Under the pieces are notes generated by a model. That model was not told the origin of the DNA, searched no databases, and saw only the letters and a list, made by a program, of their open reading frames with translations. Positions 26,109 to 33,642 of a stretch of 33,642 nt of DNA are shown here, one piece after another. Position numbers and translations under genes: made by a program. The DNA comes from Microcystis aeruginosa LEGE 91341. GTDB lineage: Bacteria; Cyanobacteriota; Cyanobacteriia; Cyanobacteriales; Microcystaceae. Where the stretch lies: positions 1 to 33,642 of the forward strand of contig NZ_JADEXY010000036.1 of assembly GCF_015206885.1 (NCBI RefSeq). The letters are read 5' to 3'. The stretch's first letter is position 1. Every line of letters starts with the position of its first letter.

Positions 26109-26196
26109 CAGTGAACAGTAAACAGTGAAAAGACATCGGGAAAGTGCTATTTAAAACTACTCACTTAGAACTCAAATCTGATAACTGATAACTGAT
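26109..26196 (-). repeat. Dispersed 85-bp repeat, inverted copy
   Basis: The reverse complement of 18472-18557 in block order: CAGTGAACAGTAAACAGTG, then AAAGTGCTATTTAAA, then AACTCAAATCTGATAACTG and ATAACTGAT. Spacing is kept within a few bases, so the two loci derive from one ancestral repeat. The rest of the 535-bp frmA-mrdA gap (26019-26108, 26197-26331, 26367-26409) shows nothing beyond the partial repeat at 26286-26316. Confidence 0.8.
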
Positions 26197-26331
26197 GACT
26201 GCCCTAATAACTTTTAAATTTTATAAGTATCTAAGCACAATTAATTACACATCTAAGCCACTACTCCGTCAGACTTCTGATGTGAGCAAACAGTGAACTG
26301 AAAACTCAAATCCGATCCCTAATAGCTGTAT

Positions 26332-26367
<36 letters not shown>

Positions 26368-26409
26368 GACTAGGAAATTAATTTTGCACGACTACTTAAC
26401 TTTAAGCAA

Positions 26410-28305
26410 ATGCGTAATAGCGGACTCCTATCAAAAACCAAAGTCAAACTGAAACCGAAAAAACCGCTCACCTCGCTGACGCGGCCAGCGCCGAATAAAT
26501 TACATAAAATCAAAGATAAAGAGCGTCTAGTCGGTCGTCAGCGTCAGTCATGGCTAATTATGGGCTTAATTAGCATTGTCCTGCTAGGAGGAGTTGGCTC
26601 ACGATTGGCCTATTTACAACTGCAGCAAGGACAAATTAACCGAGAAAGAGCAGAAAATAACCGGATTCGCATTCTTCCTAAACCTCCGGTCCGGGGCAAC
26701 TTATTCGATCGCAATGGCAAAGTTTTGGCTACGGCCCGCTTAACCCATGCGGCCTATATTTGGCCCAAATCCCAGCGTAATCCCGCCCAAAAACTCAATC
26801 TTGACCGTTTAGCCAGTATTTTAGGCATTCCCAGAAGCGACCTAGAAAAACGCATTAACGAAGCGGACGAAAACCCCTCCACCCTGATCCGCATCGCTAG
26901 GGGTTTAACTCCGGCCCAAATTATCGCCCTAGAGGAATACAAAGACGAATTAACCGGCATTGAAGTGGACGTGGAATCAGTGCGCTACTACCCCAATGGT
27001 AAAATCGGGGCGCATATTCTCGGTTATACCGGGGAACTAACCCCGGAGGAATATAAAGCCAAAAGACCCCAGGGCTACCGATTGGGAGATGTCGTCGGTA
27101 AAATGGGTGTAGAAGCCGCCTACGAGTCAAAATTGCGGGGAGAATGGGGGGGAATGCAGTTAGAGGTCAACGGATCGGGACAAGTAATCCAAATTCTCGG
27201 CCAAAAAATTGCTAAACCGGGGCAAGATGTCACCCTGACACTAGATTTAAAACTCCAAAAAGCCGCCGAGGCCGCTTTAGGAAAACGCAAAGGTGCGATC
27301 GTGGCGATCGATCCCCGGGATGGTTCTGTGCGGGCCATGGTCAGTTATCCTAGTTTCGATCCCAATGTTTTCTCGGCCCCAATTACCACCGCCACTTGGA
27401 AAAAACTACAAGCGGAGGGCAACCCGTTTGTTAACCGCGCTCTCCAAGGATTCCCCCCCGCTTCCACCTTTAAAGTCGTCACTGCCACTGCTGGCATGGA
27501 ATCGGGGAAATTTCCCCCTAATACGGTCTTAAATACCTTTGCCGCTCTTTATGTGGGGGGGACAGCTTTTGGAGAATGGAATCACGCCGGTTTTGGTCCG
27601 ATCGGTTTTGTCCGGGCCATGGCCATGAGTAGTAACACTTTTCATGGTCAAATTGGTCGCGGGGTGGGGGGACCGGCTTTAATTGCCATGGCCCGGCGCT
27701 ACGGTTTCGGTCAGAAAACTGGGATAGAATTAGCGGAAGAAACCCCGGGGTTAATTGCCGATCGCGATTGGAAACTGCGTAATTTTAAAAACTGGGATTG
27801 GTCCGTAGGCGATACGATTAATATGTCGATCGGTCAAGGATTTACCCTGGCGACTCCCCTACAGGTAGCTGTGATGTTTGCTGTCCCCGCTAACGGCGGT
27901 TTTTTGGTGAAACCGCACCTTTTACAGGATGCCCGGGATGTTAAGGAATGGCGCAAGTCTTTGAACATGAAACCTAGCACCCTAGACACCCTGAGAAAGT
28001 CCCTGAGAGCCGTGGTAGCGGAAGGAACCGGTCGGGCCCTATCAGACCCCGCTTTACCACCTGTAGCGGGCAAAAGCGGCACAGCAGAAGCACCTCCAGG
28101 CAAGTCCCACGCTTGGTTTGGAGCTTTCGCCCCCTTCGACGTAGCTCAGGGTAAACCCTTCGACAAGCCCGAAATTGTTGTGGTCGCCTTTGTGGAACAT
28201 TCCGGCGGTGGTGGTGGGAAAGTGGCCGCACCTATGGTACGTCAGGTAATGGAGGCTTATTTTAATGTCAAACCCAAAGAAGAAAAACCCCGGCCGAAGC
28301 CCTAG
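26410..28305 (+). CDS. mrdA: Penicillin-binding protein 2 (class B transpeptidase)
   Basis: PBP2 cross-links peptidoglycan during elongation, working with RodA. The protein has 631 residues. The single N-terminal anchor is about 47-66 (SWLIMGLISIVLLGGVGSRL), followed by the dimerisation domain (RILPKPPVRGNLFDRNGKVL). The transpeptidase motifs are SxxK (Ser352-Lys355 in PPASTFKVVTA), SxN (Ser407-Asn409, SSN) and KSGT (555-558). Residues 578-585 (VAQGKPFD) are an apparent in-frame insertion after HAWFGAFAPFD. The C-terminus is Lys/Pro-rich. The ATG at 26410 gives MRNSGLLSKT; no strong ribosome binding site is seen. Its stop overlaps the end of the convergent radical SAM gene by 4 bp. Confidence 0.96.
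   Translation: MRNSGLLSKTKVKLKPKKPLTSLTRPAPNKLHKIKDKERLVGRQRQSWLIMGLISIVLLGGVGSRLAYLQLQQGQINRERAENNRIRILPKPPVRGNLFDRNGKVLATARLTHAAYIWPKSQRNPAQKLNLDRLASILGIPRSDLEKRINEADENPSTLIRIARGLTPAQIIALEEYKDELTGIEVDVESVRYYPNGKIGAHILGYTGELTPEEYKAKRPQGYRLGDVVGKMGVEAAYESKLRGEWGGMQLEVNGSGQVIQILGQKIAKPGQDVTLTLDLKLQKAAEAALGKRKGAIVAIDPRDGSVRAMVSYPSFDPNVFSAPITTATWKKLQAEGNPFVNRALQGFPPASTFKVVTATAGMESGKFPPNTVLNTFAALYVGGTAFGEWNHAGFGPIGFVRAMAMSSNTFHGQIGRGVGGPALIAMARRYGFGQKTGIELAEETPGLIADRDWKLRNFKNWDWSVGDTINMSIGQGFTLATPLQVAVMFAVPANGGFLVKPHLLQDARDVKEWRKSLNMKPSTLDTLRKSLRAVVAEGTGRALSDPALPPVAGKSGTAEAPPGKSHAWFGAFAPFDVAQGKPFDKPEIVVVAFVEHSGGGGGKVAAPMVRQVMEAYFNVKPKEEKPRPKP
28132..28164 (+). repeat. 24-bp in-frame repeat insertion in mrdA
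   Basis: CCCTTCGAC occurs at 28132-28140 and 28156-28164, with GTAGCTCAGGGTAAA between. This resembles the CTTCGACAAGCTCAGGG-type interspersed palindromic repeat. It adds eight codons, leaving PFD on both sides (APFDVAQGKPFDKPEI), so the frame and probably the protein survive. Confidence 0.85.
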
Positions 28306-29108
28306 AGACCGGTGGCGGTAAGCGGCACACAGCGCACGGTAATTCCCGTGGCCGTTGCCATTTTTTCCGCCCAAATTGCCAATATTTCAGCGTTTACCGG
28401 TTTGAGAATTTGCATTCCGTCGCCCGCGCTAAGGGGATTATTACCGCGGGCTTCTAATTTTCTTTGTCTGGCCCGGGGACGGGTCGGGGTGTTAAGTTGA
28501 ATTTCATCCGGTTGTAGCTGTTGCATCAAATCGATGTATCGGTCTTGATCTTGGGGCGACCAAGAGGACAGTAGCATGGTTTGAATTGCTAGTTTTCCCG
28601 ACCATTCTTGGCGAAATTGTCTTAATCCCCACCAAAGCTCCTGCCAATCCAGACCGGGGACCGGACGGTTAACCCGTCGCCATTGGGACTCGGAAACAGC
28701 ATCGATTTTAGCGGCGACGATATCAGCTTTGCTCAAGTCTTGACGCACTTGGGCATCTCCCAAGAGGGTACTATTGGTTAAGACCGCCACCGGCCGCTCG
28801 GTCATTTCCTTGACGGTGGCCAGTATTTCCCCTAAATTGAGGGCGAGGGTGGGTTCCCCGCTACCACTGAGAGTGACTATATCCACGTCCCAGGGGGCAA
28901 AGGCACTTAAATCCCTGCTAATTTGTTCGCTAGTGATAAAAATTCTTCGCTGCTCGGTTTTTTGCTCAATTTCTCCTAACTGACAGTAGGCACAGTTAAA
29001 GGAACAGGTGGAAACTAAACCGATCGGATCGATGCCCAGGGAACTGCCGAAACGCCAAGAGGCAACTGGGCCATATACGGAGCAGAAACAATCCTGGGGA
29101 GCAGTCAT
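28302..29108 (-). CDS. Radical SAM protein (COG0731-like Fe-S oxidoreductase)
   Basis: The protein has 268 residues. The CxxxCxxC motif CSFNCAYC (Cys35, Cys39, Cys42) binds the 4Fe-4S cluster that cleaves S-adenosylmethionine. The second block TLSGSGEPTLALNL is the GGEP-type SAM-binding motif. A MoaA-like barrel follows (PVAVLTNSTLLGDAQVRQDL). The substrate is unknown; related proteins include wybutosine TYW1-like and other tRNA or cofactor enzymes, and I do not choose between them. The ATG at 29108 is clear. The 3' end overlaps the last 4 bp of mrdA on the other strand. Upstream lies tRNA-Ser on the same strand. Confidence 0.88.
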   Translation of the reverse strand: MTAPQDCFCSVYGPVASWRFGSSLGIDPIGLVSTCSFNCAYCQLGEIEQKTEQRRIFITSEQISRDLSAFAPWDVDIVTLSGSGEPTLALNLGEILATVKEMTERPVAVLTNSTLLGDAQVRQDLSKADIVAAKIDAVSESQWRRVNRPVPGLDWQELWWGLRQFRQEWSGKLAIQTMLLSSWSPQDQDRYIDLMQQLQPDEIQLNTPTRPRARQRKLEARGNNPLSAGDGMQILKPVNAEILAIWAEKMATATGITVRCVPLTATGL

Positions 29109-29127
29109 CGAAAATACCGAAAGAAGA

Positions 29128-29219
29128 CGGAGAGGGAGGGATTCGAACCCTCGGTACGGTCTTACGATTCGTACAACAGATTAGCAATCTGCCGCATTCG
29201 ACCACTCTGCCACCTCTCC
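29128..29219 (-). tRNA. trnS: tRNA-Ser(GCU)
   Basis: On the minus strand: acceptor GGAGAGG pairing with CCTCTCC, discriminator G at 29128, D-arm GGCAGAGTGGTCGAATGC, anticodon loop TTGCTAA (anticodon GCT), a long variable arm typical of serine tRNA, and T-loop GGTTCGAATCC. No CCA is encoded. The coding-like frame over 28996-29229 is a shadow of it. Confidence 0.97.
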
Positions 29220-29280
29220 AAGATGACATTATTTTAGTCTAACATAAAGGTCTGATTTTTGGCAAGTAATTTTTGGGCAG

Positions 29281-30000
29281 TTAATCGCTTAAACGACCAT
29301 CCTCCATATTGACAATGCGATCGGCGATGTCGAGAATCCGGTTATCGTGGGTGACGAGTAAAATCGTGCAACCTTGTTCTTTTGCCAATTTCTGCATGAT
29401 TTCCACCACATCGCGCCCGGATTGTTTATCTAAGGCCGCGGTCGGTTCATCAGCGAGGACTAATTTGGGATGACTGACGAGGGCGCGAGCGATCGCAACC
29501 CGTTGTTTTTGTCCCCCTGATAGATCGTGGGGATAATAATCAACGCGGTCCCCTAAACCCACCGATTCCAAAATTGCCGTGGCTTTTTGATTGAGATCTT
29601 GTTCTAAAAACTCCTCGTGCAGTTCCAAAGACATCCTAACGTTTTGTTTCGCTGTCAGGAATTTTAGTAAATTATGTGCTTGAAAAATATAGCCAATTTG
29701 TCGGCGAATTTTCAGCATTTTGCCCTTACCAATTCCTAACATTTCTTGGCCGAGAATTTTTAAACTGCCCGCTTGTGCCGATCGCAAACCTCCCATTAAA
29801 CTCAATAAAGTAGTTTTCCCCGATCCCGAAGGACCAGTCATAATCACTACTTCCCCCGCTTTAATTTCCAGATCAATATCGTATAAAACCTGTTTTTTTA
29901 ATTCCCCCGTACCAAAATAGTAATTTAAGCCTTTAATCGCAATTACAGGTTCATTAGGGCTAAAATCCCCTAATTCTCGCTCTTTTTGAAAAATAAGCAT
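29281..30000 (-). CDS. devA: DevA-like ABC transporter ATPase
   Basis: This is the cytoplasmic ATPase of a DevBCA-type exporter. The protein has 239 residues: Walker A GPSGSGKTT (56-64), ABC signature LSGGQKQR, Walker B LVLADEPTAALD, and the H-switch His in LLVTHDNRI. It belongs to the MacB/LolD-like subfamily. GGTG lies six bases before ATG 30000. In Anabaena DevBCA exports heterocyst glycolipids; in a non-heterocystous organism the substrate is unknown, perhaps a lipid or toxic compound. It is the third exporter gene of the operon, 18 bp after devC. Confidence 0.92.
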   Translation of the reverse strand: MLIFQKERELGDFSPNEPVIAIKGLNYYFGTGELKKQVLYDIDLEIKAGEVVIMTGPSGSGKTTLLSLMGGLRSAQAGSLKILGQEMLGIGKGKMLKIRRQIGYIFQAHNLLKFLTAKQNVRMSLELHEEFLEQDLNQKATAILESVGLGDRVDYYPHDLSGGQKQRVAIARALVSHPKLVLADEPTAALDKQSGRDVVEIMQKLAKEQGCTILLVTHDNRILDIADRIVNMEDGRLSD

Positions 30001-30018
30001 TATTTCACCCTTGATAGT

Positions 30019-31191
30019 TTAAAAAATATCGGCTGGATCTGCTGTCCTTAATTTCCCCATAGCGACAATTCCAGAGGCAATACACATGATAACTGTTAGG
30101 ATTAAAACTTCGATCGCCCTAGCGGTAGTCATCACTATGGGTAGAAGTGTAGCGGAGGAAGCGAGATTATAAACACCGAGAGAGACGATAAACCCCGGTA
30201 TATACCCTAAAACCGCTAGTAATAAAGCCTCTTGCATCAAAACCCCGACTAAATACCAATCACCGTAACCCATAGCTTTTAGGGTAGCGTATTCGGGTAA
30301 GTGATCGGTGACATCGGAATAGAGAATCTGATAGACAATGACGATCCCGACGATAAAACCGACTACTGTACCTAAACCAAAGATAAAACCAATCGCTGTA
30401 CCATTTGCCCAATAGGTTTTTTCCCTTTCGGCAAATTCTTTTAAAGTAAGGACTATTACTTCATTTTTAGGGAAAAGTGCCTGTAAATTGGCTTTTACTG
30501 CCTCGATATTTGCCCCCGGTTGCAGTTTCACCAGTCCTAGATCGATTTCGTGGGGTTGACGTTCGGGAAAGAGCCTTAAAAAGGTAGAATCACTGCTAAT
30601 GACGTTACCATCGGCAGCAAAGGAGGCACCAAGGGTAAAAATTCCCGCTACCTGTACCTCTTTTTTATTTAACTGAACTGTCAAATCGGGGTTTTTCTGG
30701 AGTAAATCGGCAATTGGACCGAATTCTGGCCTACCAGCTTGATCGTACAGGACGCGATTTAACATCTTTAGATCACTGGATTTTTGATTGACTTCTGGGA
30801 GAGTAAAAACCCGTTGACTGGGATCAAAACCAAAGACTAAAGTAGTTCTTTCTAGGGCAGTTTCGGGATTGCGCCACTGGGCCGAAGCAATATAAACTGG
30901 GGCTATAGATTGAATGCCCTCGACTCTTTTCGCTTGGTACAAGCGATCACGCGAGAAACTTTTCACCGCAAAGAGGGTATCAAATTGGGGATTAATCAGG
31001 ACTAAATCCGCATCAAGGACATAATGGGGTTTAACGGAAGCATCAAATAAGGCATCCCGAAACCCCAACTGTGTGAAAATTAGGAAGTCAGCAAAAGCAA
31101 TCCCAGCAATAGCCACAATCAAACGGGTTTTCTCTCGCGTCACCTGTAACCAAGATAGGGGCGTTTTTTTGAATAGATGGGTTAGTTTCAT
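30019..31191 (-). CDS. devC: DevC-like ABC transporter permease
   Basis: The protein has 390 residues and a FtsX/MacB-type topology. The first TM is at about 22-42 (KTRLIVAIAGIAFADFLIFT). A large periplasmic domain (about 45-270) follows, then three C-terminal helices: about 270-292 (FGLGTVVGFIVGIVIVYQIL), about 318-342 and about 350-378. TLKAMGY, before the penultimate helix, is the coupling segment seen in the family. Nine bp separate it from devB upstream, so both are translated from one mRNA. Confidence 0.92.
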   Translation of the reverse strand: MKLTHLFKKTPLSWLQVTREKTRLIVAIAGIAFADFLIFTQLGFRDALFDASVKPHYVLDADLVLINPQFDTLFAVKSFSRDRLYQAKRVEGIQSIAPVYIASAQWRNPETALERTTLVFGFDPSQRVFTLPEVNQKSSDLKMLNRVLYDQAGRPEFGPIADLLQKNPDLTVQLNKKEVQVAGIFTLGASFAADGNVISSDSTFLRLFPERQPHEIDLGLVKLQPGANIEAVKANLQALFPKNEVIVLTLKEFAEREKTYWANGTAIGFIFGLGTVVGFIVGIVIVYQILYSDVTDHLPEYATLKAMGYGDWYLVGVLMQEALLLAVLGYIPGFIVSLGVYNLASSATLLPIVMTTARAIEVLILTVIMCIASGIVAMGKLRTADPADIF

Positions 31192-31198
31192 GGAAAAC

Positions 31199-32482
31199 CT
31201 ACTGATTAATAGTTACAGTTACTTGGGAATTGGTTAAACCTGCCACTTTTTGACTGTTTTCGCGATCTAAGGCAATACGGACAGAGATAACTTTGCGATC
31301 GAAGTTTTCTCCTGGTTGATTGCTGAAGATATTTTGTTGGTCAACTTTTAAGGCAATTAAGCGCACTTTTCCCCTAACTTCGCCCTTAAACGCCGATCCG
31401 GTAATCGTGGCAGTTTGTCCCTTGCGAATTTTCCCGATATCGCTTTGATAGATTTCGGCAATTACTTCCATGCGATCGGTTTCAGCGAGATCAACAATTC
31501 CTTGAGCGTTGATTTGTTCCCCGATACGGGTATTGACTTTAATCACTTTGCCGGAAATTGGCGATCGAATATAGGCCTGATTTAACTCGGTTTGGGCTTT
31601 TTTAACGGCAACTAGGGCAGCATTTACCTCCGCTTCGGCTGCCCGCACATCGACTCCCCGCACTTCCGAGACTTGATTTAAAGTGGATCTGGCTTCTTTG
31701 ATCTGCTGTTGACCGGTGGATTCAATCCGGGCTAGGGTAGTCTTGGCTTCTTCTATCTGTTGTTTACCGGTGCGTTCAATTCTCTCTAGGGTAACTTTTG
31801 CTTCTGTTAGTTGTTGATTACTGGTTTCTAAATTCAGTCTTTTACTATCAAAACTAGAGGCAGAAATTGCCCCTTCTTGATAGAGTTTTTCGTGGCGATC
31901 AAATTCAGCTTTGGCATTGCGATATTCTGCTTCTAATTTAGCAATTGTCGCTTTTTGGGCAGCCCTATCCCCTTCTAATTGCGCTGTTAATCTTTGGATA
32001 GTTGTCCGTTGGGTTGCTTGATCTCCTAACCATTGTGCTTCGATTTTTAGCACGTTAGCAGTATTAGCATCGATTTCACCGACTTTTGCTCCAGCTTTCA
32101 CCTGTTCTAGCTTGGCTGCGGCTACTTTCACCTGTTCTTGTGCCTGTCGCAGGTTATCCTCTAATCTTTCCCGACTTTCGAGAATGGCGATTATTTGTCC
32201 TGTTTTAACGCTATCTCCTTCATCGACTAATAATTGCATGACTCGATCGGAATCAAGCAACATCGGGGCGGATATACTGATAATTTCTGTCCTTGGTTCA
32301 ATTCTGCCTAAAGCGGTGATTTTTTGCGGTGTGTGCGACGCAATTACAGGGGTTTTGGTTTCGGGTTTGGTGGCGACTTGGGAAAGAGTATAAAAGCTGG
32401 TTATTCCTAATAATCCTGTGCCTAATACTATTAACCCGATTATTAACTTTTGATTTGGTTTCACAAAAGTTTTACCGTTCAT
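31199..32482 (-). CDS. devB: DevB-like membrane fusion protein (HlyD family)
   Basis: This is the periplasmic adaptor of the exporter. The protein has 427 residues: an N-terminal membrane anchor at 13-33 (IIGLIVLGTGLLGITSFYTL), lipoyl half-motifs around LLVDEGDSVKTGQIIAILES and AYIRSPISGKVIKVNTRIGE, and a long coiled-coil hairpin between (about 110-300, with repeated TLERIERTGKQQIEEA units). The beta-barrel domain near the end is usual. It pairs with DevC/DevA and probably a TolC-type outer membrane channel elsewhere. The ATG at 32482 is 31 bp after the TetR stop codon. Confidence 0.92.
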   Translation of the reverse strand: MNGKTFVKPNQKLIIGLIVLGTGLLGITSFYTLSQVATKPETKTPVIASHTPQKITALGRIEPRTEIISISAPMLLDSDRVMQLLVDEGDSVKTGQIIAILESRERLEDNLRQAQEQVKVAAAKLEQVKAGAKVGEIDANTANVLKIEAQWLGDQATQRTTIQRLTAQLEGDRAAQKATIAKLEAEYRNAKAEFDRHEKLYQEGAISASSFDSKRLNLETSNQQLTEAKVTLERIERTGKQQIEEAKTTLARIESTGQQQIKEARSTLNQVSEVRGVDVRAAEAEVNAALVAVKKAQTELNQAYIRSPISGKVIKVNTRIGEQINAQGIVDLAETDRMEVIAEIYQSDIGKIRKGQTATITGSAFKGEVRGKVRLIALKVDQQNIFSNQPGENFDRKVISVRIALDRENSQKVAGLTNSQVTVTINQ

Positions 32483-32513
32483 AATTTTTTAGTTAATAAG
32501 TGATTGTTGGGGG

Positions 32514-33086
32514 TTAACAGTTTTTCTGCAAATAAGTAGTAAGAATTTTACCTAATAATTCCATTTGTTCATTGATCGCAATCTGTTCATTGCACCACAG
32601 GCGCTCTAATATCAGTCCATTAATAACGCTGACAACTAACCAAGCTACACTCGGATCGCTAATACCTAAAATCTCGATTACTGCCTGATGATAGCGGCGA
32701 TCAACGCGCTCAAAAAGTTGACTACGACTCAGTTCTTCTCGTCCTTGGTATTGAGAATAATCAATCCATAAGAATAATTGTTTAATGCAGGAATCCTCGC
32801 GATTAGTCATAAATTGTCCGAGAATTTTTAGCTTTTCTATCAGGGTTTTTCCTCGATCGATCTCGAGTTTAGCTAATAAAACATCCTCTCGGCACATCTC
32901 CTCGACTAATTGCTCGAAAAGTGCCGCTTTACTGGGAAAGTAGTGGTACAGCGTTCCCGTGGACACTCCCAATCCTTGCGCTAATTCTCTCGTCGTCATG
33001 TCAGCATAGCCTTTCTCGGCAAAGAGTTCGGCACTTTTTAAGAGGAGTTCTTTTCGGTATTGTTCTACATCTACTATCTTAGGCAT
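32514..33086 (-). CDS. TetR-family transcriptional regulator of the exporter operon
   Basis: The protein has 190 residues. The N-terminal helix-turn-helix is KSAELFAEKGYADMTTRELA, followed by GVSTGTLYHYFPSKAALFEQ, the classic TetR DNA-recognition segment. The C-terminal ligand/dimer domain (about 60-190) is unspecific. It is the first gene of a co-directional cluster with devB, devC and devA. The palindrome at 33098-33107 lies 11 bp upstream of its start, so autoregulation of the whole operon is likely, with ligand-induced export. The ligand is unknown. Confidence 0.92.
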   Translation of the reverse strand: MPKIVDVEQYRKELLLKSAELFAEKGYADMTTRELAQGLGVSTGTLYHYFPSKAALFEQLVEEMCREDVLLAKLEIDRGKTLIEKLKILGQFMTNREDSCIKQLFLWIDYSQYQGREELSRSQLFERVDRRYHQAVIEILGISDPSVAWLVVSVINGLILERLWCNEQIAINEQMELLGKILTTYLQKNC

Positions 33087-33097
33087 AAGTTTAATAT

Positions 33098-33107
33098 CGA
33101 ACGTTCG
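33098..33107. promoter_or_regulatory. Candidate TetR operator
   Basis: CGAACGTTCG is a perfect 10-bp palindrome, 11 bp upstream of the regulator's ATG (33086), in ATATCGAACGTTCGTTATAT. Related sequences (ACGAACGTTCGT-type) are known for TetR proteins in many bacteria. This is an inference from position and symmetry. Confidence 0.6.
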
Positions 33108-33221
33108 TTATATTTTAGCTTAACCTTACTATGAATGGGGAAATCGGTCGTCCCTTTGCCTGTATGCTAGAAGAAGGGGATAATTCGTTATTGAGCGAGC
33201 TTTTTCGCAAGGATTGACAGT

Positions 33222-33512
33222 ATGGGTAATATTCACGAGCAGTTATTAGAGGAATTAGCCGAAGTGGAGTGGAGTGACTTGATCCCCCATGCTCAAAGGG
33301 ATGCGCTGATCCTGGTTTCCGATTCCCTCAATTTAATCGAAGTGGCAGAAGCGATCGCCGGTGATCAGGTTGCTCAAGTGCAGAATTGGATCGGGGAAAA
33401 ACTACTAGAAAAACCGACACAAGAGCAATTAAGCGATTGGAATTCCCATCCCGATAACCTTTTTAATACACTAATCGTGCAACCTTTTGTGTTAATTCAG
33501 ACCATAGCTTAA
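33222..33512 (+). CDS. DUF2288 family protein
   Basis: The protein has 96 residues. EEVWSDLIPHAQRDALILVS-type sequence followed by LNLIEVAEAIAGDQVAQVQN and a C-terminal FNTLIVQPFVLIQTIA matches the DUF2288 pattern as I know it. AAGGA (33209-33213) is 8 bases before ATG 33222. It is a soluble acidic protein of unknown function, divergent from the TetR operon with 135 bp between the starts, and convergent with the rRNA operon. Confidence 0.8.
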   Translation: MGNIHEQLLEELAEVEWSDLIPHAQRDALILVSDSLNLIEVAEAIAGDQVAQVQNWIGEKLLEKPTQEQLSDWNSHPDNLFNTLIVQPFVLIQTIA

Positions 33513-33546
33513 AAACCAAACCCCCCAATCTGGTGAGATTGAGGGG
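33511..33546 (-). terminator. Intrinsic terminator of the rRNA operon
   Basis: On the minus strand CCCCTCAATCT and AGATTGGGGGG form an 11-bp stem with one mismatch and a CACC loop, followed by TTTGGTTTTT. It lies 14 bases downstream of the 5S rRNA 3' end. The tail abuts the stop codon of the convergent DUF2288 gene. Confidence 0.85.
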
Positions 33547-33559
33547 TAGGAAAGAATAA

Positions 33560-33642
33560 TCCTGGCATCGAGCTATTGTCCCGGTCGGCAACCCGACAAG
33601 TATCTTGGCCACGGTGAAGTTTCACAACCGAGTTCGGGATGG
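33560..33642 (-). rRNA. rrf: 5S rRNA, 3' part, cut by window edge
   Basis: The minus strand reads CCATCCCGAACTCGGTTGTG, then AAACTTCACC, GACAATAGCTCGATGCCAGG and A. This is the conserved central and 3' part of bacterial 5S rRNA, about 83 of about 118 nt. The 3' end pairs expected with the missing 5' end (TCCTGG). 23S and 16S genes are expected to the right. Confidence 0.95.

Noticed and set aside
28996-29229. 77-codon frame on the minus strand
   Set aside because: It runs through tRNA-Ser and the start of the radical SAM gene, so it is a shadow.

Overview
The window looks like a chromosomal segment of a unicellular bloom-forming cyanobacterium, most likely Microcystis or a close relative. 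The evidence is a chlI-type Mg-chelatase ATPase, a CYP120-like P450, a DevBCA exporter, an ABC1/UbiB kinase, HIP1 octamers (GCGATCGC, for example 3645-3652 and 6257-6264), AT-rich spacers full of heptanucleotide repeats, and many decayed insertion sequences. The genus is an inference from gene content and repeat style, not from a database match.

Left part (1-8.4 kb). The 5' part of an IS4-type transposase gene, on the minus strand, runs off the left edge and abuts a TPR-protein gene that appears to have lost its N-terminal half. Then come a DUF2062 membrane protein divergent from mnmE, three tandem copies of a small coiled-coil/tail-anchor protein gene, alanine racemase (alr) and a cytochrome P450.

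Middle-left (8.4-15.7 kb). This is a minus-strand block. Read in transcription order it holds a small membrane protein, chlI with its own terminator, an SMC-like ATPase plus HNH nuclease pair resembling the Septu (PtuA/PtuB) anti-phage system, a GT-B type glycosyltransferase, a doubtful small ORF and an ABC1/UbiB kinase.

Repeat-rich part (15.7-26.4 kb). glyS, a SpoIID/LytB-domain protein, a 1220-residue CHAT-protease/NB-ARC/TPR protein and glutathione-dependent formaldehyde dehydrogenase are separated by spacers crowded with repeats. The spacers hold a 59-bp tandem repeat, remnants of an IS200/IS605 element (a tnpA 3' fragment and a frameshifted tnpB), and three copies of a MITE-like element of about 145 bp. 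One MITE copy has a clear 7-bp target duplication, and the matching unfilled target sequence is present elsewhere in the same window.

Right part (26.4-33.6 kb). This holds penicillin-binding protein 2, a radical SAM protein, tRNA-Ser(GCU), an operon for a TetR regulator and a DevBCA-type exporter with a palindromic operator candidate, a DUF2288 protein, and the 3' part of a 5S rRNA gene with its terminator. An rRNA operon therefore lies just to the right.

The main points of interest are the Septu-like pair, the CHAT-NB-ARC-TPR protein as a possible STAND-type sensor/protease, the triplicated coiled-coil genes, the MITE with its filled and empty sites, and two small repeat elements inserted in frame in coding sequence (in the CHAT protein and in PBP2).
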